Part shown: one piece after another, positions 1-5,552 of the stretch | Layout of the letters: each line of letters opens with the position of its first letter | How positions within the stretch are numbered: the first letter of the stretch is position 1 | From: an uncultured Lachnospiraceae bacterium | GTDB lineage: Bacteria; Bacillota; Clostridia; Lachnospirales; Lachnospiraceae | Assembly (NCBI GenBank): GCA_958444395.1 | Contig: CAUCOL010000140.1 | Coordinates: 1 to 5,552 of the forward strand | Length of the DNA: 5,552 nucleotides | Reading direction: 5' to 3' | Translations under genes and position numbers: made by a program | Notes under the pieces: generated by a model | What the model saw: the letters and a program-made list of their open reading frames with translations, nothing else | Databases searched by the model: none | What the model was told of the DNA's origin: nothing

Positions 1-1
1 G

Positions 2-121
2 GATATCCGTACATCCACCGGACTGCCGGCAAAGCATCTGGCACAGATCTACCGGAGACTGGGGATGGAAGAGCAAGCCTTGCTTTGGGAAGCACAGCTT
101 TCTGACGAAGATCCTGCATAG
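2..121 (+). CDS. C-terminal end of an unidentified protein (5' end outside window)
   Basis: An open frame enters from the left edge and gives 39 residues before a TAG stop at 119-121. The visible tail contains LAQIYRRLGMEEQALLWEA, an amphipathic helix-like stretch with the Y..LG..E.A pattern seen in tetratricopeptide-type helices, and ends SDEDPA. Codon choice (CTG, ATC, GCA, CAG) matches the genes downstream. The other two forward frames translate less naturally: one stops near 102, the other runs on to about 225 with an unusual Trp/Cys/His-rich composition. The fragment is too short to assign a family, and the TPR likeness is only a hint. It could be the end of another surface-glycan gene, since it lies on the same strand as the cluster, but 182 bases separate it from the next start, so it may belong to a separate transcript. 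Confidence 0.55.
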   Translation, partial: DIRTSTGLPAKHLAQIYRRLGMEEQALLWEAQLSDEDPA

Positions 122-220
122 AGCACAGCCGGATCGAAGGAAAAGGTATGTCAGTCCGGGAGTGCATGAACGAACAGGAAAAGAATCTAAGAAAATGAAA
201 GAAAAAATAGACAAGAATCC

Positions 221-247
221 ATTATAATGTTATTGTAGAATTATAAT
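221..247 (+). promoter_or_regulatory. Possible promoter region: two ATTATAAT repeats
   Basis: Within the 182-base gap 122-303, the eight-base word ATTATAAT occurs at 221-228 and again at 240-247. Each copy contains a perfect -10 hexamer TATAAT (223-228 and 242-247). The word is its own reverse complement, so the pair is both a direct and an inverted repeat with a 19-base period. No good TTGACA-like -35 box lies 16-18 bases upstream of either copy, and neither has the TGn extension, so an activator or alternative sigma factor might be needed. The location, 57-83 bases before the next start codon, suits a promoter for the genes from 304 onward. The rest of the gap (about 160-215) is purine-rich with no clear terminator hairpin. 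This could also be chance in AT-rich DNA. Confidence 0.35.
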
Positions 248-293
248 AAGTTTGTGTTGAAAAAGAGACCGTTTTGTCGAATGGCAGGCGGAT

Positions 294-299
294 GGAGGG
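294..299 (+). promoter_or_regulatory. Ribosome binding site deciding the start at 304
   Basis: GGAGGG lies four bases before the ATG at 304. The same reading frame stays open further upstream, with a TTG at 274 and an ATG at 292, but neither has a comparably good Shine-Dalgarno site. Starting at 304 gives the N-terminus MKKILMRAA, so 304 is preferred. The ATG at 292 overlaps this purine run and would add only four residues. Confidence 0.6.
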
Positions 300-303
300 A
301 AAA

Positions 304-1572
304 ATGAAGAAAATTCTTATGCGTGCGGCGATGTCGCCACTGGAAAGTTTGACACCATTCGAGATGATCACGACCAACAGTATCGGTAACAATATGGGAA
401 ATATGCTGTTCCCATACAGTGTGTGCCGTACTTTGATGACAGAAGATACAACGATCGATACGATACGGATGAACCATACATTTACACGCGAGGAGATCGC
501 GAAGATCAATCGCGAGTATGATTATCTGGTACTTCCTTTTGCCAATGCATTTCGGATCTCCTTTATACCGGAGTTAAAGTGCATCACCAATCTGGTCAAA
601 GGACTGCGTATACCGTGCGTGGTAGTCGGCGTGGGAATGCAGGCAAAGCTTGGCAAGGAGCTGAGTAATGTAGAGCTGGCAGAGGCAGTAAAAGATTTTG
701 TGAAAGCGATCCTGAAGCGATCCAAGATGCTGGGTGTGCGTGGAGAGCGCACGGCGGATTATCTGCAGAGTCTGGGTTTTCGTCCGGAGAAGCATTTTAC
801 GGTGATCGGTTGCCCTTCCCTGTTCGCGTATGGAAAGGATCTGCCAAAGCCGCGGATCAATCCGTTGACACCGGACTCCAGGATCAGTACCAATTCCAAG
901 ATCTCTCTGCCACAGAATTTCCATACATTTCTGCATCGGACGAGACAGGAGATCAAGAACAGCTACTATGTACCACAGGTGATCGAGGAAATCTACAGAA
1001 TGTACTGTGGCATGCCGTTTCCACCGAAGTTTGCGCCGAAGATACCGGAGTATTTTCCAGCGGACTTTTCGCATCCGATCTATACCGAGGATCGTGCGCG
1101 GGCTTTTTGCAATGTTAAGTCATGGCTCGAATTTCTGGGACAGATGGATTTCTCGACAGGAAGCCGTATACATGGAAATATCGCAGCGATCCTGGCAGGC
1201 ACACCGGCATACGTATTCGTGTCGGATCAGCGTATCCTGGAGCTGGTAGAGTATCATCATATTCCATACTCTATGATCAGTGATATTACCGATGAGACAT
1301 CGATCTTCGATATCTATGAGAAGACAGATTTCAATCAGGTGCTGGATGGTCATGAAGAACGTTTCATGCACTATCTCGATTTCCTGCGTAAGAATAAGCT
1401 GCCTACGATCTATGACAAAGAGGGCAATCCGGGACGTGTTTACTTTGATGAGAAACTGGCAGAGCTTGATTTTGCACCATCGATCCATGCATTGTCCGCA
1501 ATTCCTGTAAAGGAACAGGCAGAACGTTTGGATGCTGTTCTGGGTTGGTTAAAAAAGCGTGCAGCAAAATAA
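304..1572 (+). CDS. Polysaccharide pyruvyl transferase family protein
   Basis: The 422-residue product resembles the polysaccharide pyruvyl transferase family (PF04230: CsaB, WcaK, Pvg1). Characterised members move pyruvate from phosphoenolpyruvate onto a sugar of a surface glycan, giving an acidic ketal. Visible landmarks, numbered from the ATG at 304, are: a Gly/Asn-rich N-terminal loop (TTNSIGNNMGNMLFP, 23-37); a beta-strand with GVGMQ (109-113); LGVRGERTADYLQSLGF (143-159), matching the family's 'VRxxxSxxxLxxLG' pattern; VIGCPSLF (167-174), at the usual 'GxPxLL' place; and SRIHGNIAAILAGTPAYVF (287-305), the C-terminal hallmark with the conserved Arg and His. No signal peptide or membrane span is evident, so it should be cytoplasmic. 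The segment 181-260 shows no recognised motif. It is the first complete gene of the run and sits 107 bases before the DUF4358 gene. The sugar acceptor cannot be told, and some family members may not be true pyruvyl transferases. Confidence 0.85.
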   Translation: MKKILMRAAMSPLESLTPFEMITTNSIGNNMGNMLFPYSVCRTLMTEDTTIDTIRMNHTFTREEIAKINREYDYLVLPFANAFRISFIPELKCITNLVKGLRIPCVVVGVGMQAKLGKELSNVELAEAVKDFVKAILKRSKMLGVRGERTADYLQSLGFRPEKHFTVIGCPSLFAYGKDLPKPRINPLTPDSRISTNSKISLPQNFHTFLHRTRQEIKNSYYVPQVIEEIYRMYCGMPFPPKFAPKIPEYFPADFSHPIYTEDRARAFCNVKSWLEFLGQMDFSTGSRIHGNIAAILAGTPAYVFVSDQRILELVEYHHIPYSMISDITDETSIFDIYEKTDFNQVLDGHEERFMHYLDFLRKNKLPTIYDKEGNPGRVYFDEKLAELDFAPSIHALSAIPVKEQAERLDAVLGWLKKRAAK

Positions 1573-1668
1573 TACAAAAAGACAAATAATATAAAAAGAC
1601 AGAAAAACGTTTGCATTTGGCAACCGCATCATACAATACGGCATCCAATAGAACAAATCGGAGAAGAT

Positions 1669-1674
1669 GGAGAG
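1669..1674 (+). promoter_or_regulatory. Ribosome binding site deciding the start at 1680
   Basis: GGAGAG ends five bases before the ATG at 1680. The frame is open back to a TTG at 1611, but the 23 extra residues would be polar (ending NRTNRRRWRDL) and would precede the membrane segment, with no ribosome site in front of them. The ATG at 1680 gives a short N-terminus followed directly by the hydrophobic helix. Confidence 0.65.
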
Positions 1675-1679
1675 ATCTT

Positions 1680-2243
1680 ATGGAGCGTACACAAGAACAG
1701 AGAACATTTCAGATATTACTGATCCTGTCTGTGATCGTCCTGGCGATTTCGGTCTGGGCGTTTATTCAGAATGTACACATGACGACAGGGGATATACAAC
1801 AAAAGAGCATGAATGGAACTTCGGCTTCCGGAGCAAAGGAACCTGCGGCAGCAGGAGATGTGCTGGATACAGATGCACTGGCACAGACTGTGCTGAAAGA
1901 GGTTTCATTTGATACGAAGCTGGCAAAGGCGGATGACACCGTAACGCAGAGCATGGTGACAGCACAGTCAGAGGATACGAAGGTTTCCTTATACATGGGG
2001 GAGGGAACCTGCGCAGACGAATTGATGATACTGGAAGCCGCAGATGAGGAGCATGCCAAAGACGAGGTGGCGACCGTACAGAGCCATCTGGGAGCAATGC
2101 AGCAGTCTTTTCAGGATTATCTTCCTAAGGAAGCAAAGAAGATCGATGATGCAGTGATCCTGCAGAAGGGGAAGTATATTATTGCCTGTGTGACAGCAGA
2201 TGCGGCGAATGCCAAAAAAGTGATAGAGGAACAGTTAAAATAA
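1680..2243 (+). CDS. DUF4358 domain membrane-anchored protein
   Basis: The 187-residue product has a short polar N-terminus (1-10), one hydrophobic membrane segment at about 11-30, a Ser/Gly/Ala-rich linker (about 38-60) and a C-terminal domain (about 62-187) that I assign to DUF4358 (PF14270). Features of that family seen here are the FDTKLAKAD stretch (77-85), LYMGEGTCADELMILEAAD (104-122), a charged helix leading into QSFQDYLPKEAKKIDDAVI (142-160), and GKYIIACVTADAANAKKVI (164-182). The family has no established biochemical role. It is common in clostridia, usually as short exported or lipid-anchored proteins near DHHW and MBOAT genes. With the usual orientation the domain would lie outside the cell. 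Two cysteines (111 and 170) are in the outer domain, but no lipobox is seen. It is followed after 21 bases by the DHHW lipoprotein gene, which supports co-expression. A role as a scaffold or accessory subunit of the acylation complex, comparable to AlgF, is inference. Confidence 0.8.
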   Translation: MERTQEQRTFQILLILSVIVLAISVWAFIQNVHMTTGDIQQKSMNGTSASGAKEPAAAGDVLDTDALAQTVLKEVSFDTKLAKADDTVTQSMVTAQSEDTKVSLYMGEGTCADELMILEAADEEHAKDEVATVQSHLGAMQQSFQDYLPKEAKKIDDAVILQKGKYIIACVTADAANAKKVIEEQLK

Positions 2244-2264
2244 GCGGGAAGGATCATAACGCAG

Positions 2265-3389
2265 ATGAAAAGACAATGGGTATGGTGCATGCTGCTTGCC
2301 GGCTGCGTAACGGCGTTGTCAGCATGTAAGAGCACTTCAGAAGGAGCAAATCAGGAGATCGCAGAGATCGGTTTTGATAAAGAATCCGTATCGGAGCAGA
2401 CGACGAAGACGGAGAAACCGGAGGAGACGAACGATATACAGAGTACAGAGGCGAATCGTACCTCCAAAGGCTATCCGAAGATTCAGGTGAAGGGATCTGT
2501 TAAGAAATTTGACGGAACAATACAGATCGCAGATACTGCCTATGAATTATATAATTATGTGGAATCCTCTGCAAAACAGTATGCGACAGTGGTAAATACC
2601 ATATCTAAGAAGCTCGGAAGCAGTGTCAATGTATATGACATGATCGTACCGACCAGCGTAGGCATCACCCTGCCGGATAATCAAAAGAAAAAGGTGAACT
2701 CCTCGGATCAGAAAAAGTCGATTCGCAAGATCTATCACAAGCTGCATTCTGGGATCTGTACCGTGTCACTATATGAGACACTGATGCAGCACCGGACAGA
2801 GTATATCTATTTCCGTACGGATCATCACTGGACCGATCTGGGAGCATACTATGCATATAAGCAGTTCTGTGAGGACAAGGGGATCACACCGCATGCGCGG
2901 AAAGACTACACGAAGAAGAACTTCGGCGGATATTATGGCAGCTTCTATCAGGATACCCATCAAAGCAAGATGTTGAAAAAAGATAAGGTGATCGCATATT
3001 ATCCGGTGGATCAGAAGAAGATCACGATGAAATACACCGATGACGGAGGAAATACCTATAGCAGTCCGGTGATCTGTGATGCGTCCTCCTACAGCACATC
3101 GTTAAAATACTGTGCATTTATCGCAGGTGATAATCCATATACCGTGATAAAGAATAAGACGGTTCATGACGGATCCTCCTGTGTGATCGTGAAGGAGTCG
3201 TTTGGCAATGCCTTTGCACCCTATCTGGCAGATCACTACCAGACCATCTACGTGATCGATTACCGTTACTGGGATGGCAGTCTGAGCAAGCTGGTGAAGA
3301 AGAAGAAGGTACAGGATGTGCTTTTCTTGAATAACATTTCCATGACGAGAAATGCATATCTGATCGGTAAGCTGGCGCAGCTGCATTAA
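2265..3389 (+). CDS. DHHW family lipoprotein (SGNH/AlgX-like acyl-transfer partner of MBOAT)
   Basis: The 374-residue product begins with a lipoprotein signal: MKRQ, a hydrophobic core, and lipobox LSAC with Cys21. An earlier LAGC at Cys14 also fits the consensus but leaves a short hydrophobic core. Residues 22-69 form a Ser/Thr/Glu/Lys-rich linker. The domain then runs from about 70 to the end: FDGTIQIADTAYELY (82-96), VYDMIVPTS (123-131), and the signature TDHHWTDLGAYYAYK (185-199; Asp186, His187, His188, Trp189). KESFGNAFAPYL (310-321, Ser312) and VIDYRYW (330-336) follow. In AlgX and AlgJ, which O-acetylate alginate, an Asp-x-His motif likewise comes before the catalytic Ser, so Asp186/His188/Ser312 is the likely triad. 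It lacks the 'ExRxL..P' and 'FxDxFPxRD' N-terminal region present in the second DHHW protein of this cluster. The start has an AAGGA site (2249-2253), spaced 11 bases. The protein should sit on the outer face of the membrane. Transfer of an acyl group to a glycan is inferred from the neighbouring MBOAT gene. Confidence 0.85.
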   Translation: MKRQWVWCMLLAGCVTALSACKSTSEGANQEIAEIGFDKESVSEQTTKTEKPEETNDIQSTEANRTSKGYPKIQVKGSVKKFDGTIQIADTAYELYNYVESSAKQYATVVNTISKKLGSSVNVYDMIVPTSVGITLPDNQKKKVNSSDQKKSIRKIYHKLHSGICTVSLYETLMQHRTEYIYFRTDHHWTDLGAYYAYKQFCEDKGITPHARKDYTKKNFGGYYGSFYQDTHQSKMLKKDKVIAYYPVDQKKITMKYTDDGGNTYSSPVICDASSYSTSLKYCAFIAGDNPYTVIKNKTVHDGSSCVIVKESFGNAFAPYLADHYQTIYVIDYRYWDGSLSKLVKKKKVQDVLFLNNISMTRNAYLIGKLAQLH

Positions 3390-3469
3390 GAGCGGGACAG
3401 CAGCGGGATCGGGCAGCAAGTTATGTTGCTCTGCGTGCAAGAGAAAACAGAAGGAAAGGTTAGAGAGCA

Positions 3470-4903
3470 ATGGTATTTAGTAGTACAGTTTTTTTATGTG
3501 GATTTCTTCCCATCGTTCTTATCGTATACTTTATATGTCCGGCTCGTTTTCGGAATCTTTTTTTACTGTTGGCGAGCCTGTTCTTTTATGGATGGGGCGA
3601 GCCAAAATATATCCTGATCATGTTATTCTCCACAGTATTTGATTATTGTAATGGACGCCTGATGGAGTATATGGATCAGACCGGCAGACCACAGTATCGT
3701 AAATGGGTGCTGGTGGCTTCATTAGCAGGGAATCTTGGGATTCTCTGTTTTTTCAAGTACACGGATTTTATATTTCAGAGTCTCAATACATTGACAGGAA
3801 GTCATCTGCCATTGCTGGAGCTGGCGCTGCCGATCGGAATCTCTTTCTATACATTTCAGACATTATCCTACACGATCGACGTGTACCGCAGAGAGGTAGA
3901 GGTGCAGCACAGCTTACTCTCATTCTCTGTTTATGTCTGTTTGTTCCCTCAGTTGATTGCCGGACCGATCGTCCGTTATGTAGACATCAAAGATCAGCTG
4001 GCAGACCGCTCGATCCGCTGGGATGAGGCGGCGGCTGGAATGCAGCGTTTTCTGTTGGGACTGGCGAAGAAGGTTTTACTGGCAAACCAGGCGGGCAGTC
4101 TTTGGAATGAGATTGCAGCATTGACGAGGGCGGATCTGACAACATCAGCTGCCTGGCTGGGAGCGATCGCATATACCTTTCAGATCTACTTCGATTTCTC
4201 GGGATATTCTGATATGGCGATTGGATTGGGGCAGATCTTTGGCTTCCGGTTTCCGGAGAACTTCCGTTATCCATACGAATCGGACAGCATCACTGATTTC
4301 TGGCGGCGCTGGCATATCACGATGGGAACCTGGTTTCGGGAGTACCTGTATATTCCGCTGGGAGGAAACAGAAAAGGAGCGATCCGTCAGATCTTTAATC
4401 TGCTGGTCGTGTGGTTCCTGACCGGTCTGTGGCATGGTGCCGGATGGAATTTTATCCTGTGGGGACTGTATTTTCTGGTACTTCTGTTGATCGAAAAGTT
4501 CTATCTGTTACAGGAAATGAAACGGTGGCCGGGGTTCTTCCGCCATCTGTATGCCCTGTTCTTTATCGTGGTCGGCTGGGCAATCTTTGCCTGCACCGAT
4601 ATGAAGCAGATGCTTTATTACATACAGACGATGTTTGGAGCGGGCAGTGGCTGGAGCAATGAGATCGCAGTGTATTATTGGGGGACGTCCCTCCTGCTGC
4701 TTCTGATCATGGCGGTTGCCGGCACTGCGATGCCAAAGAAACTGGCAGGAAAGTGGTGTGATCAAGTAGTGGAACGCTGGCAGGGCAGAGGATGGATCGT
4801 GGTGCAGGTGGTACGCTATGGATGGCTTGCAGTGCTACTGTTTCTGAGCATCGCCTTTCTGGTCAGCGGCAGTTATAATCCATTTTTGTATTTTAGATTT
4901 TAA
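3470..4903 (+). CDS. AlgI-like MBOAT family membrane O-acyltransferase
   Basis: The 477-residue product is a polytopic membrane protein with about a dozen hydrophobic segments, for example 5-22, 28-42, 78-96, 148-165, 357-374, 402-418 and 443-466. It belongs to the MBOAT family, AlgI/PatA/DltB branch, which takes acyl groups from a cytoplasmic donor and passes them across the membrane for attachment to exported polymers. Diagnostic parts are LPIGISFYTFQTLSYTIDVY (120-139), FPQLIAGPIVRY (159-170), FQIYFDFSGYSDMAIGLG (237-254), FWRRWHITMGTWFREYLYIP (278-297) with His282, LGGNRKG (297-303), and LTGLWHGAGWNFILWGLYF (317-335) with His322. His322 aligns with the invariant catalytic MBOAT His. Length is near that of AlgI relatives, and all key motifs are intact. 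The ATG at 3470 has only a modest ribosome site (AAAGG at 3455-3459 or GAGAG at 3463-3467). DHHW genes on both sides are its likely extracytoplasmic partners. Acetyl is the usual group moved; the polymer is unknown. Confidence 0.93.
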   Translation: MVFSSTVFLCGFLPIVLIVYFICPARFRNLFLLLASLFFYGWGEPKYILIMLFSTVFDYCNGRLMEYMDQTGRPQYRKWVLVASLAGNLGILCFFKYTDFIFQSLNTLTGSHLPLLELALPIGISFYTFQTLSYTIDVYRREVEVQHSLLSFSVYVCLFPQLIAGPIVRYVDIKDQLADRSIRWDEAAAGMQRFLLGLAKKVLLANQAGSLWNEIAALTRADLTTSAAWLGAIAYTFQIYFDFSGYSDMAIGLGQIFGFRFPENFRYPYESDSITDFWRRWHITMGTWFREYLYIPLGGNRKGAIRQIFNLLVVWFLTGLWHGAGWNFILWGLYFLVLLLIEKFYLLQEMKRWPGFFRHLYALFFIVVGWAIFACTDMKQMLYYIQTMFGAGSGWSNEIAVYYWGTSLLLLLIMAVAGTAMPKKLAGKWCDQVVERWQGRGWIVVQVVRYGWLAVLLFLSIAFLVSGSYNPFLYFRF

Positions 4904-4916
4904 AGCATCTGTAGAA

Positions 4917-4922
4917 AGGAGG
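4917..4922 (+). promoter_or_regulatory. Strong ribosome binding site for the GTG start at 4929
   Basis: A perfect AGGAGG, within AAAGGAGG, lies six bases before a GTG codon. This is the best Shine-Dalgarno site in the window, and it places the start of the last gene at GTG rather than at a later ATG. The hydrophobic N-terminus that follows supports this choice. Confidence 0.8.
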
Positions 4923-4928
4923 AATACG

Positions 4929-5552
4929 GTGAAAAGAAATAAATATTTCGTATGGATCTGTTTGGGAATATTTTCGGTGGCGGGACTTACGGTACCGGTT
5001 TTCGGGCATCGCGCATTTTCTGCAAATGAAAACCGGTATCTGACGCAGCTGCCGGCTTTCAGCGTGTCGGACTTTCTGTCGAGGGAATGGCAGGAGACAT
5101 TAACGAAAAGCTTTAATGATCAGTTTCCGGCCAGGGATTTTTGGATGAAGGAAACGACGGCTGTGAAAAAGGCAATGGGCGCAAAGGATACCGGTGGCGT
5201 TTATATAGGAAAAAACCATTATTATTTCTCAAAGGTCATGCAGCAGGATATATCACAGACAAATTATTATCAGAATCTGCGCTTTGTACAGCATCTGGCA
5301 GGCCGGCAGGAGGATGCACATGTGATGGCGATGCTGGTGCCGTCACCGGGAACGATACTGGAGGAATATCTTCCGTCACATGCCACCTTGTATGATGCAG
5401 ACACAATGTACCGGGAAGCAGAGAAGACCTGGCGGGATATCACAAAGATCGATCTGCGCAGCGTACTTTTGCAGCAGAAGCAGTCGCAGCAGGTGTACTT
5501 TAAGACGGATCATCACTGGACTCAGCTTGGGGCATATTACGCCTATAAGGAG
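4929..5552 (+). CDS. DHHW family protein, second copy (3' end outside window)
   Basis: From the GTG at 4929 the frame is open for 208 codons and runs off the window. The product starts MKRNK followed by a hydrophobic stretch (about 7-25), a signal anchor or signal peptide without lipobox. Next come ENRYLTQLP (34-42) and FNDQFPARDFW (62-72), which match the 'ExRxL..P' and 'FxDxFPxRD' patterns at the start of DHHW and AlgX/AlgJ-like proteins. VYIGKNHYYF (91-100) and LVPSPGTIL (136-144) follow, then the signature TDHHWTQLGAYYAYKE (193-208; Asp194, His195, His196, Trp197). The nucleophile Ser region should lie beyond the window end and cannot be checked. The gene begins 25 bases after the MBOAT stop, so the two are very probably co-transcribed, and translation of this one is well supported. 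It is likely the outer-face partner of the MBOAT protein, with the lipoprotein DHHW as a second, different partner. Confidence 0.88.
   Translation, partial: MKRNKYFVWICLGIFSVAGLTVPVFGHRAFSANENRYLTQLPAFSVSDFLSREWQETLTKSFNDQFPARDFWMKETTAVKKAMGAKDTGGVYIGKNHYYFSKVMQQDISQTNYYQNLRFVQHLAGRQEDAHVMAMLVPSPGTILEEYLPSHATLYDADTMYREAEKTWRDITKIDLRSVLLQQKQSQQVYFKTDHHWTQLGAYYAYKE

Noticed and set aside
274..303. Longer N-terminus for the pyruvyl transferase from TTG at 274 or ATG at 292
   Set aside because: The added residues are not family-like, and the GGAGGG site is correctly placed only for the ATG at 304.
574..1074. 166-codon open frame on the minus strand inside the pyruvyl transferase gene
   Set aside because: It lies wholly within a gene with clear family motifs, its translation is Arg/Leu/His-rich without a recognisable domain, and it has the look of an antisense shadow.
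1608..1637. Small hairpin (1608-1614 with 1620-1626) and a weak TTGCAT/TACAAT pair in the gap before the DUF4358 gene
   Set aside because: The stem has a mismatch and no following T-run, so it is not a terminator. The -35/-10 pair has only a 15-base spacer and a poor -35, so a promoter here is not supported.
3391..3430. Direct repeat AGCGGGA (3391-3397, 3402-3408) and a short AGCAA/TTGCT stem in the gap before the MBOAT gene
   Set aside because: The repeats are short, the stem is only five base pairs, and no T-run follows. There is no convincing terminator or regulatory element.
3102..3470. 122-codon minus-strand open frame over the end of the DHHW lipoprotein gene
   Set aside because: It is antisense to the conserved KESFGNA and VIDYRYW region and has no recognisable domain.
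3423..3617. 64-codon + strand open frame starting before the MBOAT gene
   Set aside because: It overlaps the MBOAT start in another frame. Its hydrophobicity comes from the frame-shifted reading of the first membrane helices.

Overview
The window looks like part of a cell-surface polysaccharide locus from a low-to-mid GC Firmicute, most likely a clostridium of the Lachnospiraceae type. This rests on the families present (DUF4358 and DHHW proteins beside an MBOAT acyltransferase, a combination familiar in gut Clostridia), the strong AGGAGG-type ribosome sites, and the codon habits (GCA, ATC, CTG, AAG). No species can be named from the sequence alone. All recognisable genes lie on the + strand. 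No RNA gene, insertion sequence or CRISPR array was seen, and no intrinsic terminator was seen between the genes.

Layout: positions 2-121 hold the last 39 codons of an unidentified upstream gene. A 182-base AT- and purine-rich gap (122-303) follows, with two copies of ATTATAAT (each containing TATAAT) that may be the promoter of the downstream genes. Next come a polysaccharide pyruvyl transferase family protein (304-1572), a single-pass membrane protein with a DUF4358 domain (1680-2243), a DHHW-family lipoprotein (2265-3389), an AlgI-like MBOAT O-acyltransferase (3470-4903), and a second DHHW protein with an N-terminal membrane segment or signal peptide (4929 to the window end, cut off after 208 codons). 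Gaps between the genes from 304 on are 107, 21, 80 and 25 bases, which fits a single transcription unit.

How the parts probably work together: MBOAT proteins of the AlgI/PatA/DltB type move an acyl group (usually acetyl) across the cytoplasmic membrane. SGNH-like partners on the outside (AlgJ/AlgX, PatB, DltD) pass it to a polymer. Here one MBOAT is flanked by two DHHW proteins. Both carry the Asp-His-His-Trp motif that resembles the Asp-x-His of AlgJ/AlgX, and the complete one also has a Ser candidate further downstream. This looks like a Gram-positive counterpart of the alginate acetylation machinery, with DUF4358 as a possible accessory subunit. The pyruvyl transferase suggests that the same surface glycan may receive both acidic pyruvate ketals and O-acyl groups. 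The substrate and the roles of DUF4358 and of the two different DHHW proteins are inference.
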